Assembly: GCA_032358165.1 (NCBI GenBank)
Contig: JAALGY010000062.1
Coordinates: 744,001 to 808,000, forward strand
Reading direction: 5' to 3'
Source: Diplosphaera chodatii
Taxonomy: Eukaryota > Chlorophyta > Trebouxiophyceae > Prasiolales > Stichococcaceae
DNA: 64,000 bases
The stretch's first letter is position 1. Every line of letters begins with the position of its first letter. The notes beneath the pieces are model-generated. The model made no database searches and was not told the origin of the DNA. It saw nothing but the letters and a program-made list of their open reading frames with translations. Shown here one piece after another: positions 13,596-23,800 of this stretch. The translations under genes and the position numbers were made by a program.

Positions 13596-13819
13596 GAGGT
13601 CAAGTCAAGCCATAAACAAGCGTGACGTGCATAGCCAATGCAGATGACTTGCCCGATGACATGCAATGATTTAGGTCTGCAATGGTCTTTTCAAGTGTTA
13701 CTTCTACAACAGTGACAAGTTGCGCACATGTTCGTAGAACATTCTGACGTCCACGTTGTTGCTGGGTTTGCATTACTGCTGCATGAACATTGAGCTACTC
13801 GTCACGAACAGCACGTGGT
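13596..13819. other. Convergent 3' spacer
   Basis: 224 bp between the stop codons of the coiled-coil gene (+) and DNAAF1 (-). The two 3' UTRs probably overlap or nearly meet. No hairpin or gene was noted. Confidence 0.5.
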
Positions 13820-16800
13820 TCACGCCCTTGGCCGGGCGCTGCTCATGAAGCCAGAGGCCTGTCCCAGCATTCCCAGCAACTCCTGCGCCTCCTGCCTATT
13901 CTTCTCGCGCTCAGGATTCGCGGCGCTGTGGTCGACAGCAGCAGCTGAAGATTCCGTTCCTCCCGCTGCGTCGTCTTCTTCTTCTGCTTCTTCCGAGGGC
14001 TGGCCAGTGGCCGCCGCCTGTGCACCCTCGTCATCACCTGCGCATGTTGTGCATGACCCGGCTTGCCGGACACCATTGAAGCCTCGCAGATCAATGGCGG
14101 CACATGCGTGAAGCTCTGCTTTTGGAGGAAGCAGAGAGCAGTCGTTGCAGAAGTTTCGGGCAGCAGCACAAGTTCATGGGAATCCCGCCCCCACCTGGCT
14201 CCTCGTAGGTGTCGTTGTCCTGCCACCTCGGTGCCGGCCACAGCCGCCGGCCGGTCGGGGCTTTCGGCTGTGGCAGCACCTCCTCTGAGACCTCCGGTGC
14301 GTCTGCCCTCTCAGCCCTGACAGCAGCTGCTGCTGTGTCATGAGTGCGGTCCCTAGCATCTGGTGGAGCTATGACTGTGGCTGATGAAGGCTGGACCCGT
14401 GCCTCTGTGGCTAGTGGAGGCTGGACCCGTGCCTCTGCCATTTCGTCTGGCGTTTCTGCTTTATCGGCTTGTTGCTCAAGATCAGATGCTGCTCTGCTGC
14501 CCGCATCAGGATCCTCTTCTGAGCTTGCTGCGACCACATCTGCAGAGCCATCAACAGGCCGACCACCAGGCTGCGCAGGCACCAGGGCGGAAGGACTGCC
14601 TGCATGTGCTATGCTTGTTGCCACGGAAGCTGGCGACAGCTGCGGTGCCTGTGTGTGCAGCTGAGGAGGTGCTGCCTGCTGAGCTGGCGGGTCAGATGTG
14701 TGGCGCTCCGCGTCGGGCGGGGGGTCGTGCTGCAGCTTGCGCTTGAGAGATGGTGGCCGGAGGGCCGCCGGCAGGTTGCCCTGGGAGCATGTAGTTGAAG
14801 AGCAGGTGAGATGGCATTTTGATTGATGAAGGTCTTGCTCTCCAGCCTTTGTGCTGCTGCGCTAATGCCACTCTGGTGAGCTTCACAGCAGCGGCCCATG
14901 GCAGAGTCCAGCTGTCGATCATCTCACCTGGTTGAGGACACTTCTGGATGTGGATGTAGATTGCTCGTCTGTTGCTCCCATGAAGTCCCAGCGGTCCTGG
15001 GCTCGCAATATCGCCAGCTGCCTCTGGGGTGCAGCAAGCAAGACATGGTTATTATGCCATCAGCTTGTGCGGAATATGGCATTGAGCAACCCCAATGCCC
15101 TGTGCAGTGCGCATGCCATCTCCACCGATGGGATGCTGCAAAGGACACGTTGAGGACACCTGCTGCCTGTCACGCACCGCACTCTCCTCCTCGTTGGCGC
15201 AGTGCTGAGGGTCCCGCTGCAGCATCTCCCGGAACCTGGCGTCATCAACAGCCTGGCAGCGGCAGTCTTCATAGGTGCACTTGGGACACGGCTGCAGGAA
15301 GGCCCTACGCTCCTCCTCCACTTCCTGCTGACCAAGACACATGCTGTGAGATCTGTTGATTATCACTCGGCTTGTGCTTCGCACATTGTGGCATCCAACT
15401 CTGGGTTGTTGTGCGAGCACAAACTATGTCCGATATCAGCGGCTGTGCTTACCCGTGCCACTTCCTCCTGGTTGATGACAGCACCGGGTTGTTGCAGCTT
15501 GCTGGCCGCGGTGACATCCGTATCACCAAGAACTTGGCCAGTCGACGCTTGCTGCTGCATCGACATCGGCAAAACACCTCAGCAATCGTGTGCAGAACAC
15601 AATTAGTTTTCACCTATATGAATCCCACCCACACCGTATTTACTTGCACCTGCTCTTGTCACGCATGCTGCAACACAGACCCTGAGGTTGCCAAAGAGCA
15701 CACTCCATCATCTGCCAAATTCCTGGCCAAACATCAAGCCCGCACCTGGGGCCAGTCGTCACGGCGCAGGCGCTGCACCGCCTCAAAGTTCGCGCGTGCC
15801 TCCGCCCGCTCATCCAGGATGGCGCGCGTCCGCTCGGCGCGCTCCTCCTCCAGGCCCCCGCGCTGCCTGTCGGCAGGCGGCGCAACCGTATCATGGTTGG
15901 TCACAAATGTGTGCGCCACCTCTAGCAGCAACATGTGCAGGGTTGACACTCCTTGCTGAGCGCACTCGACACACCAGCCAGCCGAGAGAACTTATGAAAG
16001 CTTTCTAACGGTAATTCAATGCTGCAAGCTGCACTCGTCATCAGCCATTTCAGCTCAGAGCCCTGCAACCTGAAAGGCACGCTCACCAGGCAACAGCGGC
16101 CCTGCGCTCAACATTGCAGATGGGACGGTCGTCTAGGTACGTCAGCCCAGGCAGGGCGGCGACGAACGTCTTGCGGTAGTTGCGCATGGTGGTCACGAAC
16201 TCGTTCCCTCCCAGGTACAGGCAGCGCAGCTCTGGCAGGTCCTGCATGAAGCGCTCCGCAACAGATTGCGCTATGTTCAACTGCATCCCATCTTCAAAGC
16301 ATGTAGCTTGCTCGGTGCACAATGGTGATAATACAGTCGATCCTGCCAGGTATAGAAGCAGCGGGGCAAGCGAGCAAAACAGCTGTAGTAGACCCCGTGC
16401 ATTCACACCTGCAGCAGCTGCACTAGCCCTTCGTGAGACTCCAGCTTATTGTTGCGCAGGTCCACCGTCGTGATGCAGCGGCAGGCATGCAGCGGCTGCA
16501 GATCCGCCGCCGTCTCAAAGTGATTGCCAGCTGCCAACAGTGTGCGTAGATCAGGCACTGCCTCCACACCCTTCAGTGGATGAACATGTATCTGAGCTTG
16601 ACATGCCCTTGTTGCGCTGTGGTAAACTCCATATGTGGCATGAAAGCACTAAGACTCATCTGCAAGGCTTTGCACAACACCAGGGACGAGGTTGTGTTCA
16701 GCCGACCTCCAGCGTTTCAAGGAAATTTTGATCGACGTTCAGCGTCTGCAGCTCCGGAGCAGCATCCAGGCCCTCCAGACTGTACATGCCATTGCACTGC

Positions 16801-17215
16801 AGGTAGCTGCAGTGCATGGACACGGTGTAATCAAGCACAGCAGGACCAGGACGTCGAACACACCACAGCGCTGGTGTGGGCGGGTACCGCGATCTTTTCG
16901 TTCTTAATTTGCAGCAGGACCCTGATGTGATGCAGGGGACTTTGGACCGCAGAGCGAGGGTCACATTCAGGAAGGCCAGACCGCCATCAAACATCAAACG
17001 CACAGGGTTCTGAGCAGCGGCATGGGCGGCAGGCCGGCAGGCGAGTCGAGGCCGTTGCCATCCAGGAACAGGCACTTGAGGCCCGTGTACTTATCCAGGC
17101 CGTTGATCTCCCGAAAGCCGTAGTTGCTGGCGTACAGCTTGTCGTTGGTGGCAGGCGTCAAGTATAGGTTGTGCTGCTTGCAGATCTCCCACAGCTTCCG
17201 CTCCGTCATCGGCAT
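13820..17215 (-). CDS. DNAAF1: Dynein axonemal assembly factor 1 (LRRC50/ODA7), complete
   Basis: DNAAF1 (Chlamydomonas ODA7) is a cytoplasmic leucine-rich-repeat factor needed to pre-assemble axonemal dynein arms. Ten exons join in phase: 17215-17004, 16806-16707, 16561-16409, 16253-16087, 15866-15746, 15554-15453, 15324-15160, 15023-14928, 14780-14195 and 14037-13820, giving 639 aa. The N-terminus (MTERKLWEICKQHNLY, then GLDKYTGLKCLFLDGNGL) matches the family start. LRRs follow (LRTLYLQCNGMYSLEGL; CITTVDLRNNKLES), then the LRR cap NYRKTFVAALPGLTYLDDRP, the signature of the DNAAF1 group. The C-terminal half is family-atypical: an E/R-rich helix (GGLEEERAERTRAILDER), a cysteine cluster CPKCTYEDCRC in exon 7, and a long acidic, disordered tail. 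The ATG at 17215 is the first in frame; the upstream open frame starts at GTG. It is divergent from PSAK. Confidence 0.88.
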
Positions 17216-17604
17216 GGCTGGATCAATTTGAACCGGTGGTCTTGCTGGCAATGGTTGAAACTGAAGGTCGTGACAAGTTGCGAATGTATCGCGAAATTTC
17301 GGAAAGATCACATCGTCACAGTGACTGAGCAGCTATTCTAACCTGCCCTACAAATACAGGAGGTGATGGTGGTCATTGCTACTTGAGAAGATATGTCCCG
17401 TGTACCCATGCTGCATGCGCGCGAGGAACCCTGAAATGTTCTTGGAAAACCCGAGATCGAATGATGAGTAGGCTGCTGGACGCAGCGCAGGCAGCAGAAG
17501 AGCTGGAAACCCTACTCGGTCTGCCCATATCTCGGGGCCTTATCGCGGCCAATTTGAGCGCACGGCAGCACCAACGCTCCGCAACCCCAGTCAGCTTGCT
17601 CAAC
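17216..17604. promoter_or_regulatory. Divergent promoter region, DNAAF1 / PSAK
   Basis: 389 bp between the start codons of a cilium gene and a photosystem gene. The PSAK frame is open upstream as far as 17383, with in-frame ATGs at 17461 and 17464, so the PSAK leader could encode a longer N-terminus if transcription starts before them. Confidence 0.5.
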
Positions 17605-17985
17605 ATGGCGTCCGCCACTGTCACCATGCAGTCCAAGCAGTTCCTGGGTGCCCGCATCGCGTCAGCGCCCCGCCCGGCACTGAAGGCAGCCGTTCCACGC
17701 AGCAGGCAGGCAGTGGTCACGCGGGCAGGGTACCTGGGCTCCCCCACGAACCTGATCTTCATTGCATCGACAGCGGCATTCCTGACAGCGGGCCGCTTCG
17801 GCCTGGCGCCCACAGCCAAGAAGCACACGAAGGCTGGCCTCAAGTTGTACGATGACGACTCTGAGGGTCTGACCACGTCCGACCCGGGCGGCTACACCGC
17901 AGTGGATGTGCTGGTGGGCGGCTCGCAGGGGCATGTCGTGGCAGTGGGGGTTGTGCTGGGCCTCCGCGCTATTGGTGCTCTGTAA
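17605..17985 (+). CDS. PSAK: Photosystem I subunit PsaK, plastid precursor
   Basis: This is a single-exon gene of 126 aa. PsaK is a two-helix membrane subunit on the PSI edge that helps bind light-harvesting antenna. Residues 1 to about 40 form a transit peptide (MASATVTMQSKQFLGARIAS, basic and Ser/Ala-rich, ending near VTRA). The mature part begins GYLGSPTNLIFIASTAAFLT (helix 1), then AGRFGLAP and a basic loop KKHTKAGLKL. It continues with DPGGYTAVDVLVGGSQGHVV (helix 2) and ends VGVVLGLRAIGAL. This order and the motifs GRFGLAP, GLKL, DP.G and GVVLGL match plant and algal PsaK, not PsaG. The ATG at 17605 is preferred over 17461 because it gives a normal transit peptide; the longer form would add 48 residues. 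The stop TAA overlaps a TGTAA, but that is too close to be a sure polyadenylation signal. Confidence 0.93.
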   Translation: MASATVTMQSKQFLGARIASAPRPALKAAVPRSRQAVVTRAGYLGSPTNLIFIASTAAFLTAGRFGLAPTAKKHTKAGLKLYDDDSEGLTTSDPGGYTAVDVLVGGSQGHVVAVGVVLGLRAIGAL

Positions 17986-18419
17986 ATTGTGAGGAATGGA
18001 AGGACATAACCTGTGGCGGAAGGTCGGGGAACAATGGTCCGGCGTCAATATTGCTAGCAAGCTCTGCTTGATGCAGGGTTGAGAGTCATTGCAACAGACG
18101 ATGTGCAATGCGAAACCTGTCAAGCTTGCGTGTGAGCTGCTGCAGTCGGTTGATAATTGGTGAGGCGGTGTTCCACTGTGCTCGCTTCTCTCATCACTCT
18201 CAACATCTACACACATCGGCTCGACATGCTGTTGTGTCCCTCGTACTCCACCCCGCTTTCCATGGTTCAACTTGTTTGGCAGATCAGCTTGCGCAGAAAC
18301 TACCAACCGTCAGCCAGACTACCCTGACGATCATACGACGAACGACCAGCCACCAGGTTTAAGCGTATTTCTTGTCACCTGCAGTGTATGGCGGTGATTG
18401 AACGAGTCAGCAGTCTGCA

Positions 18420-18545
18420 GACACAATGGGCTGTGACAATGGGCTGAGGAGTCAATGAGTCAATGGCCTGCAGACACAGCAGGCCGAGACAAGATGCCTT
18501 GGCACGCCAGCCGGGACAGGGTGCCTTGGCACGACAGTCTGGTGT
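18420..18545. repeat. Short imperfect direct repeats
   Basis: Two small repeat families lie side by side. One repeats GCAGACACA (18417-18425 and 18471-18479) and AATGGGCTG. The other repeats GCCTTGGCACG (18498-18508 and 18521-18531). They overlap the proposed end of the BADC coding region. Confidence 0.5.
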
Positions 18546-20224
18546 TGCACGCTTTGGCTCAGGATTGCAGAGCTCGGCGGGTCCTCACCGATGATGTGGC
18601 CACCAAAGAAGGGTGCCAGCTCGACCACCACCTGTTGCATGCAGCCAAGCGATGCCTCGGACCATGCTGCGGACAGGTGCCATTTTACTTCGGCACACAG
18701 TGCCCATCAACATGACGACATAGCCCACGACATGCCCTCACCTCGCCATACTCCACTGGCTTGCCGTCCTCGACAACAAACTGCACGATCTCCCCTGCCT
18801 GCGGCGACTCGATGGGGACAAAGGTGCCAAGCTGCTCGACGTAGCCAACGTGTTGGCCCTTCTTGATGCTGTCACCCTGTTGCGACCATGCAAGTTCAGC
18901 CTCAGCATGCATAACCACAGTGCTCTGCAGACTGCCAGACACGTCCAAGCACACGAGGCGATCTGGTTCTGGCGTCAGCAGTAAGGAAAACAATCAGAAA
19001 GCGCCAGCACTGACCTCCGTCACCAAGTCGCCCTTGCCAATCCGCTTGCCCTTCACGTATTTGCCGCGGCGCAGCACGCCCACCTGAAGGCCGGGGCACA
19101 GCAGCTCGGATCGATGCAGGGCCGGAACCAAGTGCCATGGCTCGGAGCAGTCGCATACTCTTGGCGGCATCGCAGAAGGGTGCCGTGTGAAGTCGACAAA
19201 ACGGCCAGCGATGGTCGGCGCCTGCCGGGCGCATGCACCTTTGGCGACTCGATCATGACGAGGGACTCAGACTCGTCCTCCTCCTCGTACGAACTCGTAG
19301 TGGTGGCTGTGGGGCTGAGCGGCTGGAACTGCGCCATGTCCAGGGACTGGGTGGCGACAGGGGAGGCGGGGGGCGAGGCCGCCATTGCGGGTGACGCCAT
19401 GCCGCCGCCGCCGCCGCCGCCCACGCCCTCCAAGCTGCGCCTCACCTTCATGCTAAAGCTGCCCATCTGCGGGCAGCCAGAACAGATACGCCATCAACCG
19501 TGAGAGCTGGGACGGGATGAACCATCGGTATGAAACGAACAGGATGAACAACTTGACGGACGACAGCACCTCAGCAGGCTATGTAATGGTGAGCCATGTT
19601 CAAGCTTGACAAACTCGTGTGTACCCTTGTTTCTGGTGTTGACACTTTGATAAGATCTTTGCCAATGCCCTCATGCACCCGGCTGGCGCACCTTCAGCTC
19701 GAGCTCTGCGATCTCCGTCTCCTCGCACAGCGTCTGCAAGATCGACTCCACCTGCAGGCCCAAAATGGCAGACCCGTGATGCAACTGCCGCAGGAGGTCA
19801 TTCTTGACTGTCCTGATTCTGGGGTTGCATGCTGCGCAGGGAGGCGCTGGAGTCATGCGGCAGTGCTCACCTGGTGCGTTGTCAGACCTGCGCCGTCGTC
19901 CTCGTCCTCAAACTCCAGCTCGTCGTCTGCATCATCCTCGATATCTGCGCAGCAGCTGCATCCAGCTTGAGCAAGCGGAGATCAACATGACTGACTTGCA
20001 GCATGAGCGTTGCCACACAATAATGCCGCACCCTTCATGACCTCCGCCGCCTCAAGCTCGATGCCGGCTGCTGCGGTGTGCACTGGCGGTGCGCAGCACC
20101 GGCGCCGGGCTACAGTTGGCCGACAAGTGGCTAGCCGGCCCACTGCATGGGTGCGATGGCTGTGACACGCCTGCCGTCGGCTGAGCAGCGGCGACGCCGT
20201 GGGCGCGTGCATCATAACGGACAT
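18452..20224 (-). CDS. BADC: Biotin/lipoyl attachment domain-containing protein (BADC), plastid acetyl-CoA carboxylase regulator
   Basis: BADC proteins resemble the biotin carboxyl carrier protein (BCCP) of heteromeric plastid acetyl-CoA carboxylase but lack the biotinyl lysine and act as negative regulators. Seven exons fit in phase: 20224-20032, 19944-19871, 19751-19692, 19466-19239, 19083-19015, 18876-18742 and 18631-18452 (312 aa). After a transit peptide comes an acidic stretch (DIEDDADDELEFEDEDDG). Next is the BCCP-type helix (ILQTLCEETEIAELELK, then MGSFSMKVRR), and a Gly run encoded by (GCC)n at 19401-19421. The lipoyl-like domain follows: VLRRGKYVKGKRIGKGD, GDSIKKGQHVGYVEQLG, PIESPQAGEIVQFVVEDGKP. 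Where BCCP has EAMKM, this has VEQLG, so no biotin is expected. The last 40 residues after FFGGHIIGE come from a repetitive segment and may be a wrong 3' end. Confidence 0.85.
19401..19421. repeat. (GCC)7 microsatellite in BADC exon 4
   Basis: Seven perfect GCC units encode a poly-glycine run on the minus strand, inside the region that links the helix and lipoyl-like domains. Confidence 0.85.
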
Positions 20225-20846
20225 GCTGTGCCCCGACGGCAGCCTCTGGCCCAGATCTCTCTCTGAGGGGCGGTGGGGTTTCGGCACGGTCAGGTGATCT
20301 GAGGCTGAAGCAAACCCAAATCCTCGGCGATTCCACTGGACAAACCACGATCTGGGCTTTGCAAGACCTGCTATCACTCCTGCGATGCTGTATATCGGCT
20401 CAAAAGGTCGACCGGTGCGCCAAGCCGTGGAAAGTCATTCGCGGTCGTCAAGCATGATGGCTGATAGGAGACACGCTGATCGGGTCTTCCTTAGTATCCC
20501 TATCATATTGTCACAGGCAAGCACCGGTTGGCAGGGTGGGTGCCTGGATGGTGTCAACAGCATGCCTGTTCCAGCGAAACACCGGCAATTACAGCACGAC
20601 CAATTGTGTACAATACAAGCCGGCCCGAAATGCGAAACCAGCCAAAGATCAGTGGGCAGCCCAGCCGCTCATGCGGTCCTCTCAAAAGCCCGGTTCGTCA
20701 CAGCAAAACCAACCCATTGGTAGTTAGAACCTGATGATGGCATGTGCAGGAGCACAGTGCCCAATGCTGGTGGCAACCTAGGCCTGCATGAAGCCAAGGA
20801 AGCGATGCTGTCGGTACCAGGGCGCCAGGTGCAGCAGCACCTGCCA
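20225..20846. other. Spacer between XDH 3' end and BADC 5' end
   Basis: 622 bp between two tandem minus-strand genes. It should hold the XDH 3' UTR and the BADC promoter. A TGTAA, the usual green-algal polyadenylation motif, lies on the minus strand at 20593-20589, about 250 nt past the XDH stop. No gene was seen. Confidence 0.45.
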
Positions 20847-23800
20847 TCATACACTGATCTTGGGACGCAGATCGTGCTTGGCGAAGGGCGCCGTCAGGTG
20901 GTCTGCGCACGCCATGCGCACTCGCTCCGGTGTTGCCGGGCTGTGTGATGCAACACATACGGTAAGCGGCAGCTATATGGTGAAAAGCTGCAAGCTACCA
21001 ACGGCAAGCAAAGCAAAGAGGAGGTTGACTGCAGCATTATGATATTGATGATGTCACATGTGATGCATCATAGCACCTGTCCAGCTGGAACCATCCGTCA
21101 AGGCCCGACTCCTGCCGGGCCTGGTACACCGCTTCCTGCAACAAGCAAGCGGACTGGTAACCAGCACATAACAGCAAAGGCACACCAAACTTCTCAGTTG
21201 GCAGAACATTGCCAGAGGACAGCAAGCTCTACAACACCTTTAGTACTGCGGGGTCATCATCACTACGATGGTGCAACACAGCATGTTGGCATGCACCTTC
21301 AGTGCAAAGAAGACGGAGGCGCCCAGGAAGAAGGGGGGCTCGCCAATGGCCTTGGACGAATATGCCAGTGGTGTGCGGTGGCAGGGTGCATCCTGCAGCG
21401 TGGGGGCTGTCCGTCAATGAAGCCGGCAAGCCAGCAAGATGCACAGGTCTATGAGTCAAAGTGGAAGGACTTCATATGAGGTGATGAGTTTCCCCGGCCA
21501 AGAGCATACCTTCAGGAGCGTCACTCGGAAGTCAACTGCGATGTCGTTCGCCGTGGGGATCTTGTACGTGCCTGCAGCGCACGTGAGGTTCCACCGCTGG
21601 TGAAACACAGCTGCAGCAGAATATTTGCTGTGCAGGCACCGAGCAACATGTCAGTCGCAGTCCAGAAAGCAGCCAGACAAGCCAAGCGCACCGGGGCCCC
21701 GCGTGTGCAGGGTGCCGGGGCGGACCCAGGTGTGCTCCGAGTCGCCCCACACCAGCTCCTCGATGCACGTCCAGCCCATGCCCTGCACGAAGCCGCCCTC
21801 CACCTGCAGCATGCAAACACCGCACGTGATGGGAGCTGTCATCCAGCAAGGCGCTGTGCAGACAATTTCAGGAGATACTTGTCAACACAGGAGGCGTGGT
21901 GGAAGGTGAAAGGCGGCATTGCTATCTGGTCAACAGCGCTGTTGTCGGATCTACAGGCTGCAAGCCGGTCCATCACTGTGCCCAGGCCCACCAGCAACCA
22001 AAGGTAACATGCATGTGCACCTGGCCAATGTCGATGGTGGGGTTGATAGACTTGCCAAGGTCCATCACAATGTCGGCCCGTAGAATCTGCAAAACATGGG
22101 GCTGCACATCATTGCAACGAGGCAGCAGCATGACATCCGACCGCCACAGAGATAATGCCAGCTCCTCCTTTCTGATGCATCACACATTCAGCCGTTCATG
22201 ATGCGCTGGCTTTGTCAGCATAGAGCAGACGCAGCGCCGGATGGTGTTAATGGGCCCGTCATATGACAATTGAGCAATCACCTGGAAATCGCCTGTCAAG
22301 CAGTCCAGCTCAACCTCGGACACGGCAGCGCCATAGGTGAAGTAATTGAAGGGCCTGTTTGATAGATTTACCTATTACGTTATCTTAGCACGTTGGTAAA
22401 ATATGTAGCTATGGCTAAAGCAGCACAGATGGGTTTATATACTTGGTTACCTGTCCCCGCCAAACCCAGTGACGTCGGGCGTCTTGTAGAATCCTGCTCG
22501 CGAATCAGCAAACATCACCTCTTAGCATGGAATGGTAGGCGTGAACTCTGATATAACAGCCCGTTGCAGGGCAAGTCTGGCATCGAGCAATCAGATAAGA
22601 CAAACCAACACCACTATTCACAGCAAGGTGCAGGGCCACACTTCGTACCGTGTGCTGACAGGTCAACTCGGTCCAGATGAGCCGCCATGACAATGTCCTG
22701 CAGGGTTGCAGACATGTGTGATGCAGGCCTGCTGACATATTGAAAGCAGGGAGGCTTGCGACCCATGAACGCACCGCTCCTGCAGCCTCCCTGCCAACAG
22801 CTTTCCATACTGCACGACAGAGACGCACCGCAAACGGCTTGCCCGGCATCTTCTCGCGATAGGGCGCCAGCCGCTTGGCCAGTTGGGCACAGGCATCGGC
22901 GGTTGCTCCGCCGTACATGTCAGTGGATGCTGACGCAGCTGTTGGTGATGCGTTTGGCACCTATGAGAAAGGACACAAGTGCTAATTTGGCGATGCGACA
23001 CCCACGAGGTTGGTTGCAGCGTGGGCAGATCTGTTGAACGCGCAGCCTGACTGCCGACTGGGGCCTAGGCCAGCTGCACTCATCCTTTACGCCTGAGAAC
23101 TACATAGTGATGCTAACCTTGTCTGTGGACGTCTCGGCAATGAAGACGCTGCTGAGCGGCAGGCCCAGGTCATGGGCCGCAATCTGCAGGCACACATTCC
23201 TCCTACTTGACGGCCACCACCGTCAACTCGCGCAACGGCAAATGCTTGAAGCAACAGCTTGAGGAGCGCAGTCAATACTGGAAGAGGATGGTCAAGCGCA
23301 GACTGTCAGTCACAGTCGCATCGGTAATCTGCACGTGTCCATATGCTTTGACATCTGTGAAAGCAAGGCCGACAGTCATATGTGCCTTGTGGCGCACCTG
23401 GGCAATCTTCGTGTGCAGGCCCTGGCCCATCTCCACACCGCCGTGGGTCACCAACACGGTGCCATCTGTGTAGACTGCAGAGCACCACACAGGCCTGTGC
23501 TCGAGATGTTCAGCCATGTCAAAGCAGCTGCACACTGGGACAACGCCCTCACGCTGTGCGCGTTCTGGTAGCTGCGGGACAGACGGTTGGACGCACTGTG
23601 CACGAGGGCGCCGGCCTGGTTCAGGAACTTGGTGGTGAAGCTGATGCCGAACTTGGTGGGCACGCAGGAGATGCCGCGCTTGCGCCAGCGGCTCTTGGCG
23701 CCAAAGGCCTGTATGTCCTCCACGCGCTTCTCGAAGTCGGACGACTTCATCGCCTGCAAGGGTGGGGCATGAAGCATATCACAATTTCCTGGTGATCCTA

